Positions 42,300-53,688 of a DNA stretch of 64,000 nucleotides are shown in pieces (positions within the stretch are counted from its first letter, which is position 1; each line of letters begins with the position of its first letter). The position numbers and the translations under genes are program-made. Location: contig NZ_CP150917.1 in assembly GCF_039908645.1 (NCBI RefSeq), positions 2,491,501 through 2,555,500 of the forward strand. The letters run 5' to 3'. Source of the DNA: Pseudomonas helvetica (GTDB lineage: Bacteria > Pseudomonadota > Gammaproteobacteria > Pseudomonadales > Pseudomonadaceae). Below the pieces are notes generated by a model. That model did not search any database. It was not told the origin of the DNA and saw nothing but the letters and a program-made list of their open reading frames with translations.

Positions 42300-42530
42300 T
42301 CAGGCTTTCAGTGCGCCTCCATCAACAGCAAGCTTCAACGCTTTGGCAGATTCCATGGCCGCGGCTGCAGCGACGTCCGTGGTTTTGAACCAACGGTCTT
42401 TCTCGACCTGGTGGTAAGTCACGGTGGTCAGCGGCGGCTTGGCGCGCATTACAATGACAGCCTGGAATTCGCCGTCGACTTCTCTGGCTTCGCCCCAAAT
42501 AAAAAATTCGCCGATATCAAATTCCGTCAC
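42300..42530 (-). CDS. Small conserved-looking unknown protein (76 residues)
   Basis: GTG start at 42530 with GGAAGG five bases ahead. It reads as a compact domain (FDIGEFFIWGEAREVDGEFQ, PPLTTVTYHQVEKDRWFKT) and ends with an Ala-rich helix. Third-position GC is good for coding in the first two thirds. Function not recognised. Confidence 0.6.
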   Translation of the reverse strand: MTEFDIGEFFIWGEAREVDGEFQAVIVMRAKPPLTTVTYHQVEKDRWFKTTDVAAAAAMESAKALKLAVDGGALKA

Positions 42531-42689
42531 GTACGCCTTCCCTTGGAAATTATTCTGTTGTTTTCAACGCAGCCCGCCGAAGGGGCTGAGTTTCAATGGT
42601 CGGGCAGTATGGCAGTTGTTGCTTGCTGGCGGCGCAGTTAAGTCATCGGTGTGACGAAACGACAGTGCAGGCAAACACTATCCGGGGTG

Positions 42690-42881
42690 TCAGAAGCGGG
42701 TTTCGAGGTTTCTGGCGAGGGCGCAGGCTTCGTTGTGGTCACCACGGAAGCCTCTTACACGACCCGTTGCGGTTTCTTTGATATGGAAAAAGCGCTTACC
42801 TGCCAGAACCACCTGATAACGCAGGTGAGGGCTATAGGTCGGGGTGTTTGTGTGCTGGGCGGGGAGGGTCAGCGTGCTCAT
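42690..42881 (-). CDS. Small unknown protein (63 residues)
   Basis: ATG 42881, with AAAGGA upstream on the minus strand. It contains LRYQVVLAGKRFFHIKETATG and GFRGDHNEACALARNLE, a pattern seen in small Pseudomonas proteins with a short beta-sheet and helix; no named family. The gene is the last of two minus-strand small genes here. Confidence 0.65.
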   Translation of the reverse strand: MSTLTLPAQHTNTPTYSPHLRYQVVLAGKRFFHIKETATGRVRGFRGDHNEACALARNLETRF

Positions 42882-43292
42882 ATGAATTCCTTTTCTATGG
42901 TTTGCCGACGGATACACGTCGCTTTAGGTAGTCTAGGGGCGCATGGCTGCTCTAGAATCGCCTCCACGGGTTGGAGGTTCATGCTTATCTAAAGCAATTT
43001 TTTTCTGGCGATATGTCAGAAAAGTGCTTTTTTTAAGGAGTTTTCTCCCTAAAGTAGATAGTCCAGTATTCTCTGGCCGTTAGAAGGGCGATTTCCTTCA
43101 GCATCTGACGACCGCCAGGGAAGACGGGAGGATGGGCACTCCAGTAGTCTTTTCCTACCCTGCGATGAAGGAGCTTTCTGCTCGCTTCACGATTTCAGCT
43201 TGGGTCATTGTTGCGACATTTTCGGTATGACCGTTTTTCTGCTGCCTGTTTTTTCTGCAGGTAGCGTCATTTTCAGATGTGGGGATGTTTCC
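42882..43292. other. Gene-free stretch with a strong hairpin
   Basis: Includes a short stem CCTCCA/TGGAGG (42961-42977) and the hairpin-plus-T-run at 42991-43034. No ORF appears coding. It may include the promoter of the minus-strand gene at 42881 and of the gene at 43293. Confidence 0.45.
42991..43034 (+). terminator. Strong rho-independent-type terminator, transcript not identified
   Basis: AAAGCA...TTTTCTG, loop GCGATATGT, CAGAAAA...TGCTTT, then TTTT. Thirteen base pairs in two blocks with a T-rich tail on the plus strand. No plus-strand gene ends just before it, so it may end an unannotated small RNA. Confidence 0.5.
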
Positions 43293-43763
43293 TTGGCAGT
43301 AAGTAATCTCGATATGCATGCTTTGTTTGTGCTGGGTGATCTGCGCGCAAAGCTGGTCAAACAGTTTCAATCACGTTTCGTTTACATCACCGAGCAGACC
43401 CCTGAAGGTATTTACGTCGCCGAGATCGACACCGAGTCGGCGCTGGTGGTGGACGACAAGCCTCGCCTGGAACTCAAGGTCGGCGATCATTTCCGCGCAG
43501 CGGTATTGCCGAGTCGCGAAGGTGGGAAATTCGAAATCAAGTTTCGCGAGATCAAACTGACGGTCTACGGCCTCGGTGATTACGCATTTGTGACCACGGC
43601 AGACGGCCACGCCATTCTGTTCAAGGAAGGCCATAGCGTAGTGACGGTGTTTGCCGCTCACCAACAGCTACAGGAAGGCCTGACCAAAACCTTGAAAGCG
43701 GTAACCGGCAAAGCTGCCAAGTGGCGCAAGGGCGAGCTTATAACGTTCAAGGCCAGCGAATAA
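43293..43763 (+). CDS. Unknown protein, about 156 residues
   Basis: The likely start is TTG 43293 (GGGGA seven bases upstream) or ATG 43314. It is soluble, with a beta-rich first half (FVYITEQTPEGIYVAEIDTESALVVDDKPRLELKVGDHF) and a lysine-rich C-terminus (KTLKAVTGKAAKWRKGELITFKASE). Its stop is directly followed by the next ATG (TAA ATG), so the two form one transcription unit. I do not recognise the family. Confidence 0.75.
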   Translation: MAVSNLDMHALFVLGDLRAKLVKQFQSRFVYITEQTPEGIYVAEIDTESALVVDDKPRLELKVGDHFRAAVLPSREGGKFEIKFREIKLTVYGLGDYAFVTTADGHAILFKEGHSVVTVFAAHQQLQEGLTKTLKAVTGKAAKWRKGELITFKASE

Positions 43764-43967
43764 ATGAGCCTGTCCCGGGCCGACTTCCATGAGCAAAACC
43801 TCGACAGTGCTCGTGCACAAGCCCAGCGCCTGTTCGCTCAGAGGGCTGTTCTGCAGGGCGCCTGGCTAAGCTGGGTGGCATCGCAGATCTACACCTTGCG
43901 TCCGGCGGAGTACGCCAGCATGGTGCGAAGGGAGTTGCAGCACTTGCAGGACTCTTCTGAAAGTTGA
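43764..43967 (+). CDS. Small unknown protein (67 residues)
   Basis: Starts directly after the stop of the 43293 gene, implying translational coupling. Predominantly helical (RADFHEQNLDSARAQAQRLFAQRAVL, PAEYASMVRRELQHLQD), no membrane segment. Function unknown, likely linked to its partner. Confidence 0.65.
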   Translation: MSLSRADFHEQNLDSARAQAQRLFAQRAVLQGAWLSWVASQIYTLRPAEYASMVRRELQHLQDSSES

Positions 43968-44086
43968 TCGTTGGACCTCGAACGCACAAACCTCTACTAC
44001 AGTCAGTTGACTGAGTATTCGCAGGTGCGCGGCCTTTGTGCGCAAAGCCGTCCTGCCATGGCTGTGAACAGCACGAGGTGCAACGC

Positions 44087-45100
44087 ATGAAAGGGTTTCG
44101 ACTGCTACTGGGAAGTCTGCTAGCCACTGTTGGTCTGTTGGTGTCGCCCGTGACCGTAATGGCCGCCCCGGCGCCGATCCACTTCGCTGACCTGAACTGG
44201 GAAAGCGGCAGTCTGATCACCGACATTTTGCGGATCATTGTCGAGAAGGGTTACGGCCTGCCGACCGATACCTTGCCGGGCACCACCATCACCCTGGAAA
44301 CCGCGCTGGCCAACAATGACATTCAGGTCATTGGCGAAGAGTGGGCCGGTCGCAGTCCGGTCTGGGTCAAGGCCGAGGCTGAAGGCAAGGTGGCGAGTAT
44401 CGGCGATACGGTCAAAGGCGCAACCGAAGGCTGGTGGGTGCCGGAATACGTGATCAAGGGCGATCCGGCCAAAAGCATCAAGCCATTGGCGCCGGACTTG
44501 CGCAGCGTGTCGGACTTGCCGCGCTACAAGGATGTCTTCAGCGATCCGGAAAGCCCCGGCAAGGGACGTTTTCTCAATAGCCCGATCGGCTGGACCTCGG
44601 AAGTGGTCAACAAGCAGAAGCTCAAGGCCTATGGCCTGACGGACAGCTATGTGAATTTTCGCAGCGGTTCCGGCGCGGCGCTGGACGCAGAGATCACCTC
44701 GTCCATTCGCCGTGGCAAGCCGGTGCTGTTTTATTACTGGTCGCCAACCCCGTTGCTCGGACGCTTCAAGCTGATTCAACTGGAAGAGCCGCCGTTCGAT
44801 GCCGAGGCCTGGAAAACCCTGACCGATGCCGATAACCCCAATCCAAAACCAACACGCTCGCTGCCCTCGAAACTGTCGATTGGGGTGTCTGCACCTTTCC
44901 AGAAACAGTATCCGCAGGTGACTGAGTTTTTCAGTAAGGTTGATCTGCCTATCGGGCCTCTGAACAAGGCCCTGGCCGAAATAAGCGAGAAGCACACCGC
45001 GCCGCGCCAGGCAGCCGAAGCCTTCATGAAGGCGCACCCGGAGGTCTGGCGGGCCTGGCTTCCCAAGGATGTCGCAGACAAGGTCTCTGCAAGTCTGTAG
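44087..45100 (+). CDS. Glycine betaine/choline-type ABC substrate-binding protein
   Basis: 337 residues from ATG 44087, after GAGGTG. The signal peptide is about residues 1-25 (GLLVSPVTVMA). An OpuAC-type domain follows: FADLNWESGSLITDILRIIVE, TPLLGRFKLIQLEEPPFD. This family delivers betaine or related quaternary amines to a partner ABC permease for osmoprotection. No ATPase or permease gene is adjacent, so it either works with a transporter elsewhere or has another ligand. The sequence is complete. Confidence 0.88.
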   Translation: MKGFRLLLGSLLATVGLLVSPVTVMAAPAPIHFADLNWESGSLITDILRIIVEKGYGLPTDTLPGTTITLETALANNDIQVIGEEWAGRSPVWVKAEAEGKVASIGDTVKGATEGWWVPEYVIKGDPAKSIKPLAPDLRSVSDLPRYKDVFSDPESPGKGRFLNSPIGWTSEVVNKQKLKAYGLTDSYVNFRSGSGAALDAEITSSIRRGKPVLFYYWSPTPLLGRFKLIQLEEPPFDAEAWKTLTDADNPNPKPTRSLPSKLSIGVSAPFQKQYPQVTEFFSKVDLPIGPLNKALAEISEKHTAPRQAAEAFMKAHPEVWRAWLPKDVADKVSASL

Positions 45101-45239
45101 GGTACCCGGTCGATCAATGAACGGTCAGAGCTCAGGCGAATTTTATGCGGCGTGACTGCAACATTGTCGTGGAACAACGCACTGACAAAAAGTCTGGTCT
45201 AGGCTGTTTCTTCTGCCATCGATTCCCGGAACCCTGCTC

Positions 45240-45677
45240 ATGACGTTTGTGCTTGCTCAATGGATCGTCGCCGCGTTTGTGCTGATCAGCCTGATTCATT
45301 TGTACTGGGCGCTCGGCGGTCGTTGGGCCATTGACGCCGTTGTGCCGCAGGTACAAGGCGGCGCAGAGGAGGGGCTGCGGCCGGCTTTCAGACCTTCTGC
45401 ACTGGGAACCCTGGCGGTGGCTGTCGGGTTGTTGCTGATTGCCCTGATGGTGTGCCTGAGAGTTGGCCTGTTTGTGCCGGCAGTCGGGCACTGGTCGATG
45501 CAATGGCTGATCAGTGCAGTTGCCTTGCTGATGTTTGCCCGCGCGATTGGTGATTCGAATCTTGTCGGCTTTTTCAAGGAACAGGCCGGGTCGAAGTTCG
45601 CGCGCCTCGACACCTGGGCCTATTCACCGCTGTGTGTGGTGTTGGGGGCGGGGTTGTTGGCCGTTGCGTGGGGGTGA
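45240..45677 (+). CDS. DUF3995 membrane protein
   Basis: 145 residues, four predicted membrane helices. The N-terminal helix and following segment VLISLIHLYWALGGRWAID are typical of DUF3995 (function unknown). It lies between the betaine-binding protein and the convergent antiporter operon. Not obviously tied to either. Confidence 0.85.
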   Translation: MTFVLAQWIVAAFVLISLIHLYWALGGRWAIDAVVPQVQGGAEEGLRPAFRPSALGTLAVAVGLLLIALMVCLRVGLFVPAVGHWSMQWLISAVALLMFARAIGDSNLVGFFKEQAGSKFARLDTWAYSPLCVVLGAGLLAVAWG

Positions 45678-45716
45678 GTTCTAATCTTCAGGGTCGCAGG
45701 CTGCGATCTTTTCGGC

Positions 45717-46085
45717 TCAACGCTCGCTTTCTGTCCGTCGACTGCTGACCTCAGCCGGCACATCATCCCCGGCCATGCGCTTGCGGAACAACGCCGCACG
45801 CGCCAGCAGCAGGGTGGTGACTGGCATGGTGATCGACAGCAGTATCGGGATCAGCCAGGCGTGCAACACCGGACTCGACTGGAGTGCCGAGAAAAAGATG
45901 ATCGACGCCAGCGCCACGCACCAGGCGCCCAAGGTCGAGGCCAAAGCCGGTGGGTGCATGCGTTGGAAGTAGTCCTTCAAGCGCAGCAGGCCGATGGCAC
46001 CGATCAACGCGAACAGGCTGCTGGTCACCAGCAGGATCGCCACCGGGATCTCGACCCACAAAGACAACTGACCCAGCTCATTCAT
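45717..46085 (-). CDS. mnhG: Cation/proton antiporter subunit G
   Basis: 122 residues, three membrane helices (WVEIPVAILLVTSSLFALIGAIGLLRL start, VALASIIFFSALQ, LIPILLSITMPVTTLLLARAALF). PhaG/MnhG family. It is the last gene of the six-gene operon and overlaps the stop of subunit F by four bases. Together with A, C, D, E and F it forms one complex exchanging Na+ or K+ for H+. Confidence 0.93.
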   Translation of the reverse strand: MNELGQLSLWVEIPVAILLVTSSLFALIGAIGLLRLKDYFQRMHPPALASTLGAWCVALASIIFFSALQSSPVLHAWLIPILLSITMPVTTLLLARAALFRKRMAGDDVPAEVSSRRTESER

Positions 46086-46360
46086 TCGATCACCTCGCCA
46101 CGCAACAGGAATTTCGCCAGGGCAAACGAGCCGACGAAGCCGAACAGCGCGATCAGCAGCGCCGCTTCGAAGTAGGTGTCACTGGCATAGCGGACCCCCA
46201 GCACCAGCATCATCAGCATGGCGAGGATATACAGGTAATCCAGCGCCAGAACCCGGTCCTGTGCCGATGGACCTTTGAACAGGCGAATCAGTGTCAGTCC
46301 CATCGCCAGCGAGAAAATGAACAGGCTGAACAGAACCGCATTCGAGAGCAGGGCACTCAT
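46082..46360 (-). CDS. mnhF: Cation/proton antiporter subunit F
   Basis: 92 residues with three membrane segments. The start MSALLSNAVLFSLFIFSLAM is typical for PhaF/MnhF. It includes the conserved Asp region LALDYLYILAMLMMLVLG. Overlaps G and E by four bases each. Confidence 0.93.
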   Translation of the reverse strand: MSALLSNAVLFSLFIFSLAMGLTLIRLFKGPSAQDRVLALDYLYILAMLMMLVLGVRYASDTYFEAALLIALFGFVGSFALAKFLLRGEVIE

Positions 46361-46845
46361 TCGAAAATCTCCATCAAGGGGCGCTCATAAGTCGCCTTGA
46401 AGTGCTGGATGAAGTGCGCTTCGTCATCCAGATCGAACACATGCAACAGCAAAATGCTGCGATCCAGCGCCAGTTCCGACCAGACCGTACCGGGAATCAC
46501 CGTGGTGATCATCGACAGCGCCGCGAGGCCGTTGGCGTCACGCAGGTCCAGCGGCACCTTGATGAACTTCGAGTGTGGCGGCCGTCGCCCGGCGTTCAAC
46601 ACGCCCCAGGCGACGGCGAGGTTGGACGCCAGCACGTCACACCCGACCAGGAAGATCAGGCGCAGGATTACCCCGGGACGACGAATACGGATCGGCAGCG
46701 GTCGCAGCTTGCGCATCATCAGTGGTGCGCAAAAACCCAGTATCGCACCCAGTAGCAGGTTGCCCGGGCTGATGGACTGGTTCAGCACCAGCCACAACAG
46801 CCAAAGAGCCAACGACAACCAGGGGGCAGGGAACAGACGTTTCAT
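46357..46845 (-). CDS. mnhE: Cation/proton antiporter subunit E
   Basis: 162 residues from ATG 46845. An upstream in-frame extension overlaps subunit D and is not real. MnhE family: SLALWLLWLVLNQSISPGNLLLGAILG and MITTVIPGTVWSELALDRSILLLHVFD. It overlaps D and F by four bases. Full length. Confidence 0.93.
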   Translation of the reverse strand: MKRLFPAPWLSLALWLLWLVLNQSISPGNLLLGAILGFCAPLMMRKLRPLPIRIRRPGVILRLIFLVGCDVLASNLAVAWGVLNAGRRPPHSKFIKVPLDLRDANGLAALSMITTVIPGTVWSELALDRSILLLHVFDLDDEAHFIQHFKATYERPLMEIFE

Positions 46846-48527
46846 GGTTGCACCTCCTGCATCGCAGCCTTGGCTTCGGGGCTGGGTACGGCGCGGGTGC
46901 CGAGTACCGCCATCACGTATTGCTGCGGATTGTTCAAGGTGTCGGCGGCCGCCTGGGTGTAACGCATCAGCGGTTCGGCCTTGAAGGTCAACACGATGCT
47001 CAAGGCCAACAAGGCAAAGATCGGTACGCATTCCAGGCGTCGCAGCACCGGTGACGGGCGTTCTGCGGGCGTCCAGAAACGCTGGATACCCAAGCGCGAG
47101 AAGGCGATCAACGAGGCCAGCCCGGACAGGATCAACAGCGCCAGCAGGCTCCATGCCGCGTTCGATATCGGCTGTTCCCCCGAGGTGCCGAGGCCCAGCG
47201 GGTTGAGCAGGGCGCTAAGCAAGCCGAGCTTGCCGATGAACCCGGAGAGCGGCGGCATGCCGATGATCAGCAGGGCGCAGGCAATGAAGCTCAAGCCCAG
47301 GAAGGCCATGGTCCAGGGAATCACCTGACCGACCACGGCTTTCTGGTCGTCGTCGAGGTTGATGCCCTTGCTCGGCGGTGAAGATTGCGATGGTCGCGGT
47401 AGCGCTTCGATTTCATCGTCCAGCGGCATCTCGATGGCGGTGCGCGAGCGTTCGATCAGTTCCGCCAGCAGGAACAGCGCGCTCAGCGCGAGGGTCGAGC
47501 TGACCAGATAGAACAGCGCCGCGCCAATCAGGCTCGGCTGGGCAAAACCGATGGCCGACAACAGGATGCCCGCCGACACCATGATGCTCAGGCTGGCCAT
47601 GCGCTCCAGGCGCTGCGTGGCGAGGATTGCCAACGCCGCGCAGATAATTGTCGCCATGCCGCCGTAGGTCAGCCAGTCGCCGCCAAAGTATGCCGACGCA
47701 CCGGCCTGGCCGGAGAACAGCAGGGTCCACAGACGCAGCAGGGTGTAGACGCCGACCTTGGTCATGATCGCGAACATCGCCGCCACCGGGGCACTGGCCG
47801 AGGAGTAGGCCGGGGCCAGCCAGAAGTTCAGCGGCCACATCCCGGCCTTGGCCAGGAATGCCACAGCCAGAATCGCCGCGCCGGCATGCAGCAAGCCGCG
47901 ATCGGCTTCCGGCACCAGCGGGATCTTCAGTGCCAGGTCGGCCATGTTCAGGGTGCCGGTGACGCCATAGATCAGCGCGGCGCCAATCAGAAACAGCGAC
48001 GAGGCCAGCAGGTTGATCGAAATGTAATGCAGGCCCGACGACACCCGGGCGCGCCCAGAGCCGTGCAGCATCAAGCCGTAAGACGCCGCCAGCAGCACTT
48101 CGAAAAACACGAAGAGGTTGAACAGGTCGGCGGTCAGGAAGGCTCCGTAGAGGCCCATCAGTTGAATCTGGAACAGCGCGTGGAAGCTTGCGCCGGCACT
48201 GTCCCAGCGGGCCATGGCGAATAGCAGGGCGCTGACGCCGATGATCCCGGTCAGCACCAGCATCAGCGCCGACAGGCGATCGACCACCAGCACGATGCCA
48301 AAGGGTGCCTGCCAGTTGCCCGGCAGGTAGACACCGATGGAACCAGGCACGCCTTGCGCCTGGGTCCACTGCAGCAACAGTACGGAAATCCCCAGGCCCA
48401 GCAGGCTCGAGAACAGGTTGATCCGGGCTTTGAGCGGGCGGTGTTTTTCGCCGAGCATCAACATCAGCGCCGCCGTCAGTAACGGCAGCAGAATCGGTGC
48501 GGCGATCAGATGGGGCATCCAGCTCAT
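46842..48527 (-). CDS. mnhD: Cation/proton antiporter subunit D
   Basis: 561 residues. A NuoN/MrpD-like proton-translocating membrane protein with about 14 helices. It has the conserved lysines of the NADH-quinone oxidoreductase family near GAAILAVAFLAKAGMWPLNFWL. The last 60 residues carry a C-terminal extension after the helix bundle. Overlaps the starts of C and E. Confidence 0.93.
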   Translation of the reverse strand: MSWMPHLIAAPILLPLLTAALMLMLGEKHRPLKARINLFSSLLGLGISVLLLQWTQAQGVPGSIGVYLPGNWQAPFGIVLVVDRLSALMLVLTGIIGVSALLFAMARWDSAGASFHALFQIQLMGLYGAFLTADLFNLFVFFEVLLAASYGLMLHGSGRARVSSGLHYISINLLASSLFLIGAALIYGVTGTLNMADLALKIPLVPEADRGLLHAGAAILAVAFLAKAGMWPLNFWLAPAYSSASAPVAAMFAIMTKVGVYTLLRLWTLLFSGQAGASAYFGGDWLTYGGMATIICAALAILATQRLERMASLSIMVSAGILLSAIGFAQPSLIGAALFYLVSSTLALSALFLLAELIERSRTAIEMPLDDEIEALPRPSQSSPPSKGINLDDDQKAVVGQVIPWTMAFLGLSFIACALLIIGMPPLSGFIGKLGLLSALLNPLGLGTSGEQPISNAAWSLLALLILSGLASLIAFSRLGIQRFWTPAERPSPVLRRLECVPIFALLALSIVLTFKAEPLMRYTQAAADTLNNPQQYVMAVLGTRAVPSPEAKAAMQEVQP

Positions 48528-48867
48528 TCTTTAGGCTCCCGGCCATCGACATGGTCGGTGCCGGTCAGGCCCCGGGACGCCAGCAACACCACCAGGAACA
48601 ACGCGGTCATGGCGAAACTGATGACGATGGCGGTGAGTACCAGCGCCTGGGGCAGCGGATCGGTGTAATGCAGCAGGTCTTGCGGCACGCCGTCCTTGAT
48701 GATCGGCTCCTTGCCGATGAACAGGCTGCCCATGCTGAAGATGAACAGATTGACCCCGTAAGACAGCAGGCACAGGCCCATGACGACCTGAAAGGTCCGT
48801 GGGCGCAGCACCAGCCAGACCCCGGAGGCAGCCAGTACGCCAATGGCAATTGCGATGACTTCTTCCA

Positions 48868-48868
<1 letters not shown>
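48524..48868 (-). CDS. mnhC: Cation/proton antiporter subunit C
   Basis: 114 residues, three membrane helices, homologous to NuoK. Start MEEVIAIAIGVLAASGVWLVLRP; it contains a conserved Glu in the middle helix region. ATG overlaps the stop of subunit A by one base. Confidence 0.93.
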
Positions 48869-51786
<2,918 letters not shown>

Positions 51787-51934
51787 AGGCTTCTAATCTG
51801 CGGAAGTTTGTGAAGGATCATACGTGCCGAGCCCCTGATCACCAACTGCCAAGCTGTGGCAGGATCCTACAAGGTAGGCTGAAAACGCCTGATTCACATT
51901 GTTTCGAAGCGCAGTATTCGACCGCTCTAACGCC

Positions 51935-51997
51935 ATCGCGGGCAAGCCTTACTTCTACAGGTGGTGAGATCCTGTAGGAGCAAGGCTTGCCCGCAAT
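51935..51997. repeat. REPIN upstream of the antiporter operon
   Basis: ATCGCGGGCAAGCCTT...ACTTCTACAG on the left and CTGTAGGAGCAAGGCTTGCC on the right. Left arm has ACTTC where the family has GCTCC. It lies between the antiporter operon and the EamA gene. Confidence 0.8.
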
Positions 51998-52031
51998 AGC
52001 AATATTGCAATGACCACCGAAACAACGATTG

Positions 52032-52970
52032 TCAGCTCTCGGACTCGTGCTCCAACTCATCCGCGGTTTCAGCCGCAGCTTTACCCTTGGTCTTCAACTC
52101 ACTAACAATCACCGCTGCGACAATTAACCCCGCACCGAACAGCGCCAGCCCCGGCAGCCGTTCACCCGCCAGGCGCCCGGCGATACCGGCCCAGACCGGT
52201 TCGCCAGCGTAGATCAGCGTCGCACGGGTTGGTGAAACGCTTTTCTGCGCCCAGTTCATCGCCACCTGAATCGCCGCACTGGCGGCGCCCAGGCCCACCG
52301 CGCTGGCCAGCAGCAACCAGGAGAAACCGGGAAGCGTTTCCTGAGTTGGCACAATCATCAAAAATGCCAGCACCGAAGTGGTCGCCAGTTGCACCACGGT
52401 GACCCGGCGCACGTCGACCCGGCCAGCATAAGTGCTGATCAGAATGATTTCGGCGGCGATGGCGACGGCGCTGATCAGCGTGGCGATTTCCCCGGAGCTG
52501 AAATTCAGCGACGCCCCGGCAGGGCCGGAGAGCAGCATCAACCCGGTAAACGCCAACATGATGCCAATGCTCGGCATCAACCCCGGCCGACGCCCCAGCA
52601 CCAGCCATTGCAGCAAAGGCACGAACGGCACGTAAAGCGCAGTGATGAACGCCGATTGGCTGCTGAGAATGGTCTGCAAGCCAACGGTTTGCAGGCCGTA
52701 GCCGAGCATGATCGCCACACCAATGAACGCGCCGGCTTTGAGTTCAAACAGGGTCAACTCACGCAGGCTGCGCCAGGAGAACAGCGCGACAATACTCGCC
52801 GCTGCAGCAAAGCGCAGGCCGACGAAAAACATTGGCCCGCTGACCGTCATCGCATGCTGCACCAGCAGGAACGTCCCGCCCCAGACCATGGTGATCAGCA
52901 CCAGCACGCATTCAGCCTTGCTGAACCGTGAGAAAAAGGTAGAGGGTTTGGAAGTATTCACCGACGTCAT
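52032..52970 (-). CDS. EamA/DMT-family transporter
   Basis: 312 residues from ATG 52970; a longer frame extends into the divergent gene. Ten predicted membrane helices in two EamA repeats (ECVLVLITMVWGGTFLLVQHA and the second half from FSSGEIATLISAVAIAAEIILI). Exports or imports small metabolites. It is divergent from an XRE-cupin regulator, so control by that regulator is likely. Ligand unknown. Confidence 0.92.
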   Translation of the reverse strand: MTSVNTSKPSTFFSRFSKAECVLVLITMVWGGTFLLVQHAMTVSGPMFFVGLRFAAAASIVALFSWRSLRELTLFELKAGAFIGVAIMLGYGLQTVGLQTILSSQSAFITALYVPFVPLLQWLVLGRRPGLMPSIGIMLAFTGLMLLSGPAGASLNFSSGEIATLISAVAIAAEIILISTYAGRVDVRRVTVVQLATTSVLAFLMIVPTQETLPGFSWLLLASAVGLGAASAAIQVAMNWAQKSVSPTRATLIYAGEPVWAGIAGRLAGERLPGLALFGAGLIVAAVIVSELKTKGKAAAETADELEHESES

Positions 52971-53018
52971 GGCCTTGCGCACTACCTGAGGGGGACGCAC
53001 AATGCGCCCGAAGTTGGG

Positions 53019-53028
53019 CAGTATACTG
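53019..53028. promoter_or_regulatory. Palindrome CAGTATACTG in the EamA/XRE divergent promoter
   Basis: A perfect 10-bp palindrome lying 15 bases before the XRE gene start and 49 bases before the EamA start. It could be the operator for the XRE-cupin regulator. A second palindrome GTGCAC lies just inside the regulator gene near its start. Confidence 0.45.
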
Positions 53029-53042
53029 CGCAAACCTACTAA

Positions 53043-53618
53043 GTGAGCAATATAGTGCACAAAGATTCCGGCCAACGAGCCTCCGTCCTGCAACACGTCA
53101 GCCAGAACGTCCGACGCCTGCGCCATGCCGCAGAGCTGAGCCAGACCGCATTGGCGGAAAAATCCGGAGTCAGCCGCCGGATGCTGGTGGCCATCGAAGC
53201 CGGTGAGAAAAACGTCAGCCTGACCACCCTCGACCGGGTGGCCGAAGCCTTGGACGTAGCCTTCAGCGACCTGATTCAGGCCCCCGAAGTGCGCGACCCG
53301 AGCCGCATCAACGAACTGGCATGGGCCGGTTTGATCCCCGGCAGTAAAGCGGTGCTGTTGGCCAAGGCCAATGCCAGTCGTGAAGTCGAACTTTGGGAGT
53401 GGCGACTGGAACCGGGCGAGGAATACGTTTCAGAGCCGGATGCCGATGGCTGGAGTGAACAGCTGTATGTCTTCGAAGGCAGCCTGACGCTGGTGCTGGG
53501 GGATGAAGAGCGGATTCTCGCGACAGGCGAGTTTGTCAGCTTCGCCAGTAACCGGCCTCACGCCTATCGCAATGATGGGACGGTGGCGACGCGGTTTGTG
53601 CGTAATGTGGTGCTCTGA
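53043..53618 (+). CDS. XRE-family regulator with cupin domain
   Basis: 191 residues from GTG 53043. The helix-turn-helix lies at about 20-70 (LRHAAELSQTALAEKSGVSRRMLVAIE). A C-terminal cupin domain (about 110-190: ELWEWRLEPGEEYVSEPD, LYVFEGSLTLVLGDEERIL) probably binds a small ligand. It is divergent from the EamA transporter, typical of a local sensor-repressor of an export or uptake gene. Confidence 0.92.
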   Translation: MSNIVHKDSGQRASVLQHVSQNVRRLRHAAELSQTALAEKSGVSRRMLVAIEAGEKNVSLTTLDRVAEALDVAFSDLIQAPEVRDPSRINELAWAGLIPGSKAVLLAKANASREVELWEWRLEPGEEYVSEPDADGWSEQLYVFEGSLTLVLGDEERILATGEFVSFASNRPHAYRNDGTVATRFVRNVVL

Positions 53619-53688
53619 AACAGATCATCGGTCCCGATAACCATCCAGTGATACATTTCAGACATTCCCCTCGATCCGTGAGAACCGC

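Noticed and set aside
43155..43370. 71-codon minus-strand ORF upstream of the 43293 gene
   Set aside because: It overlaps the better supported plus-strand coding region and lacks coding bias.
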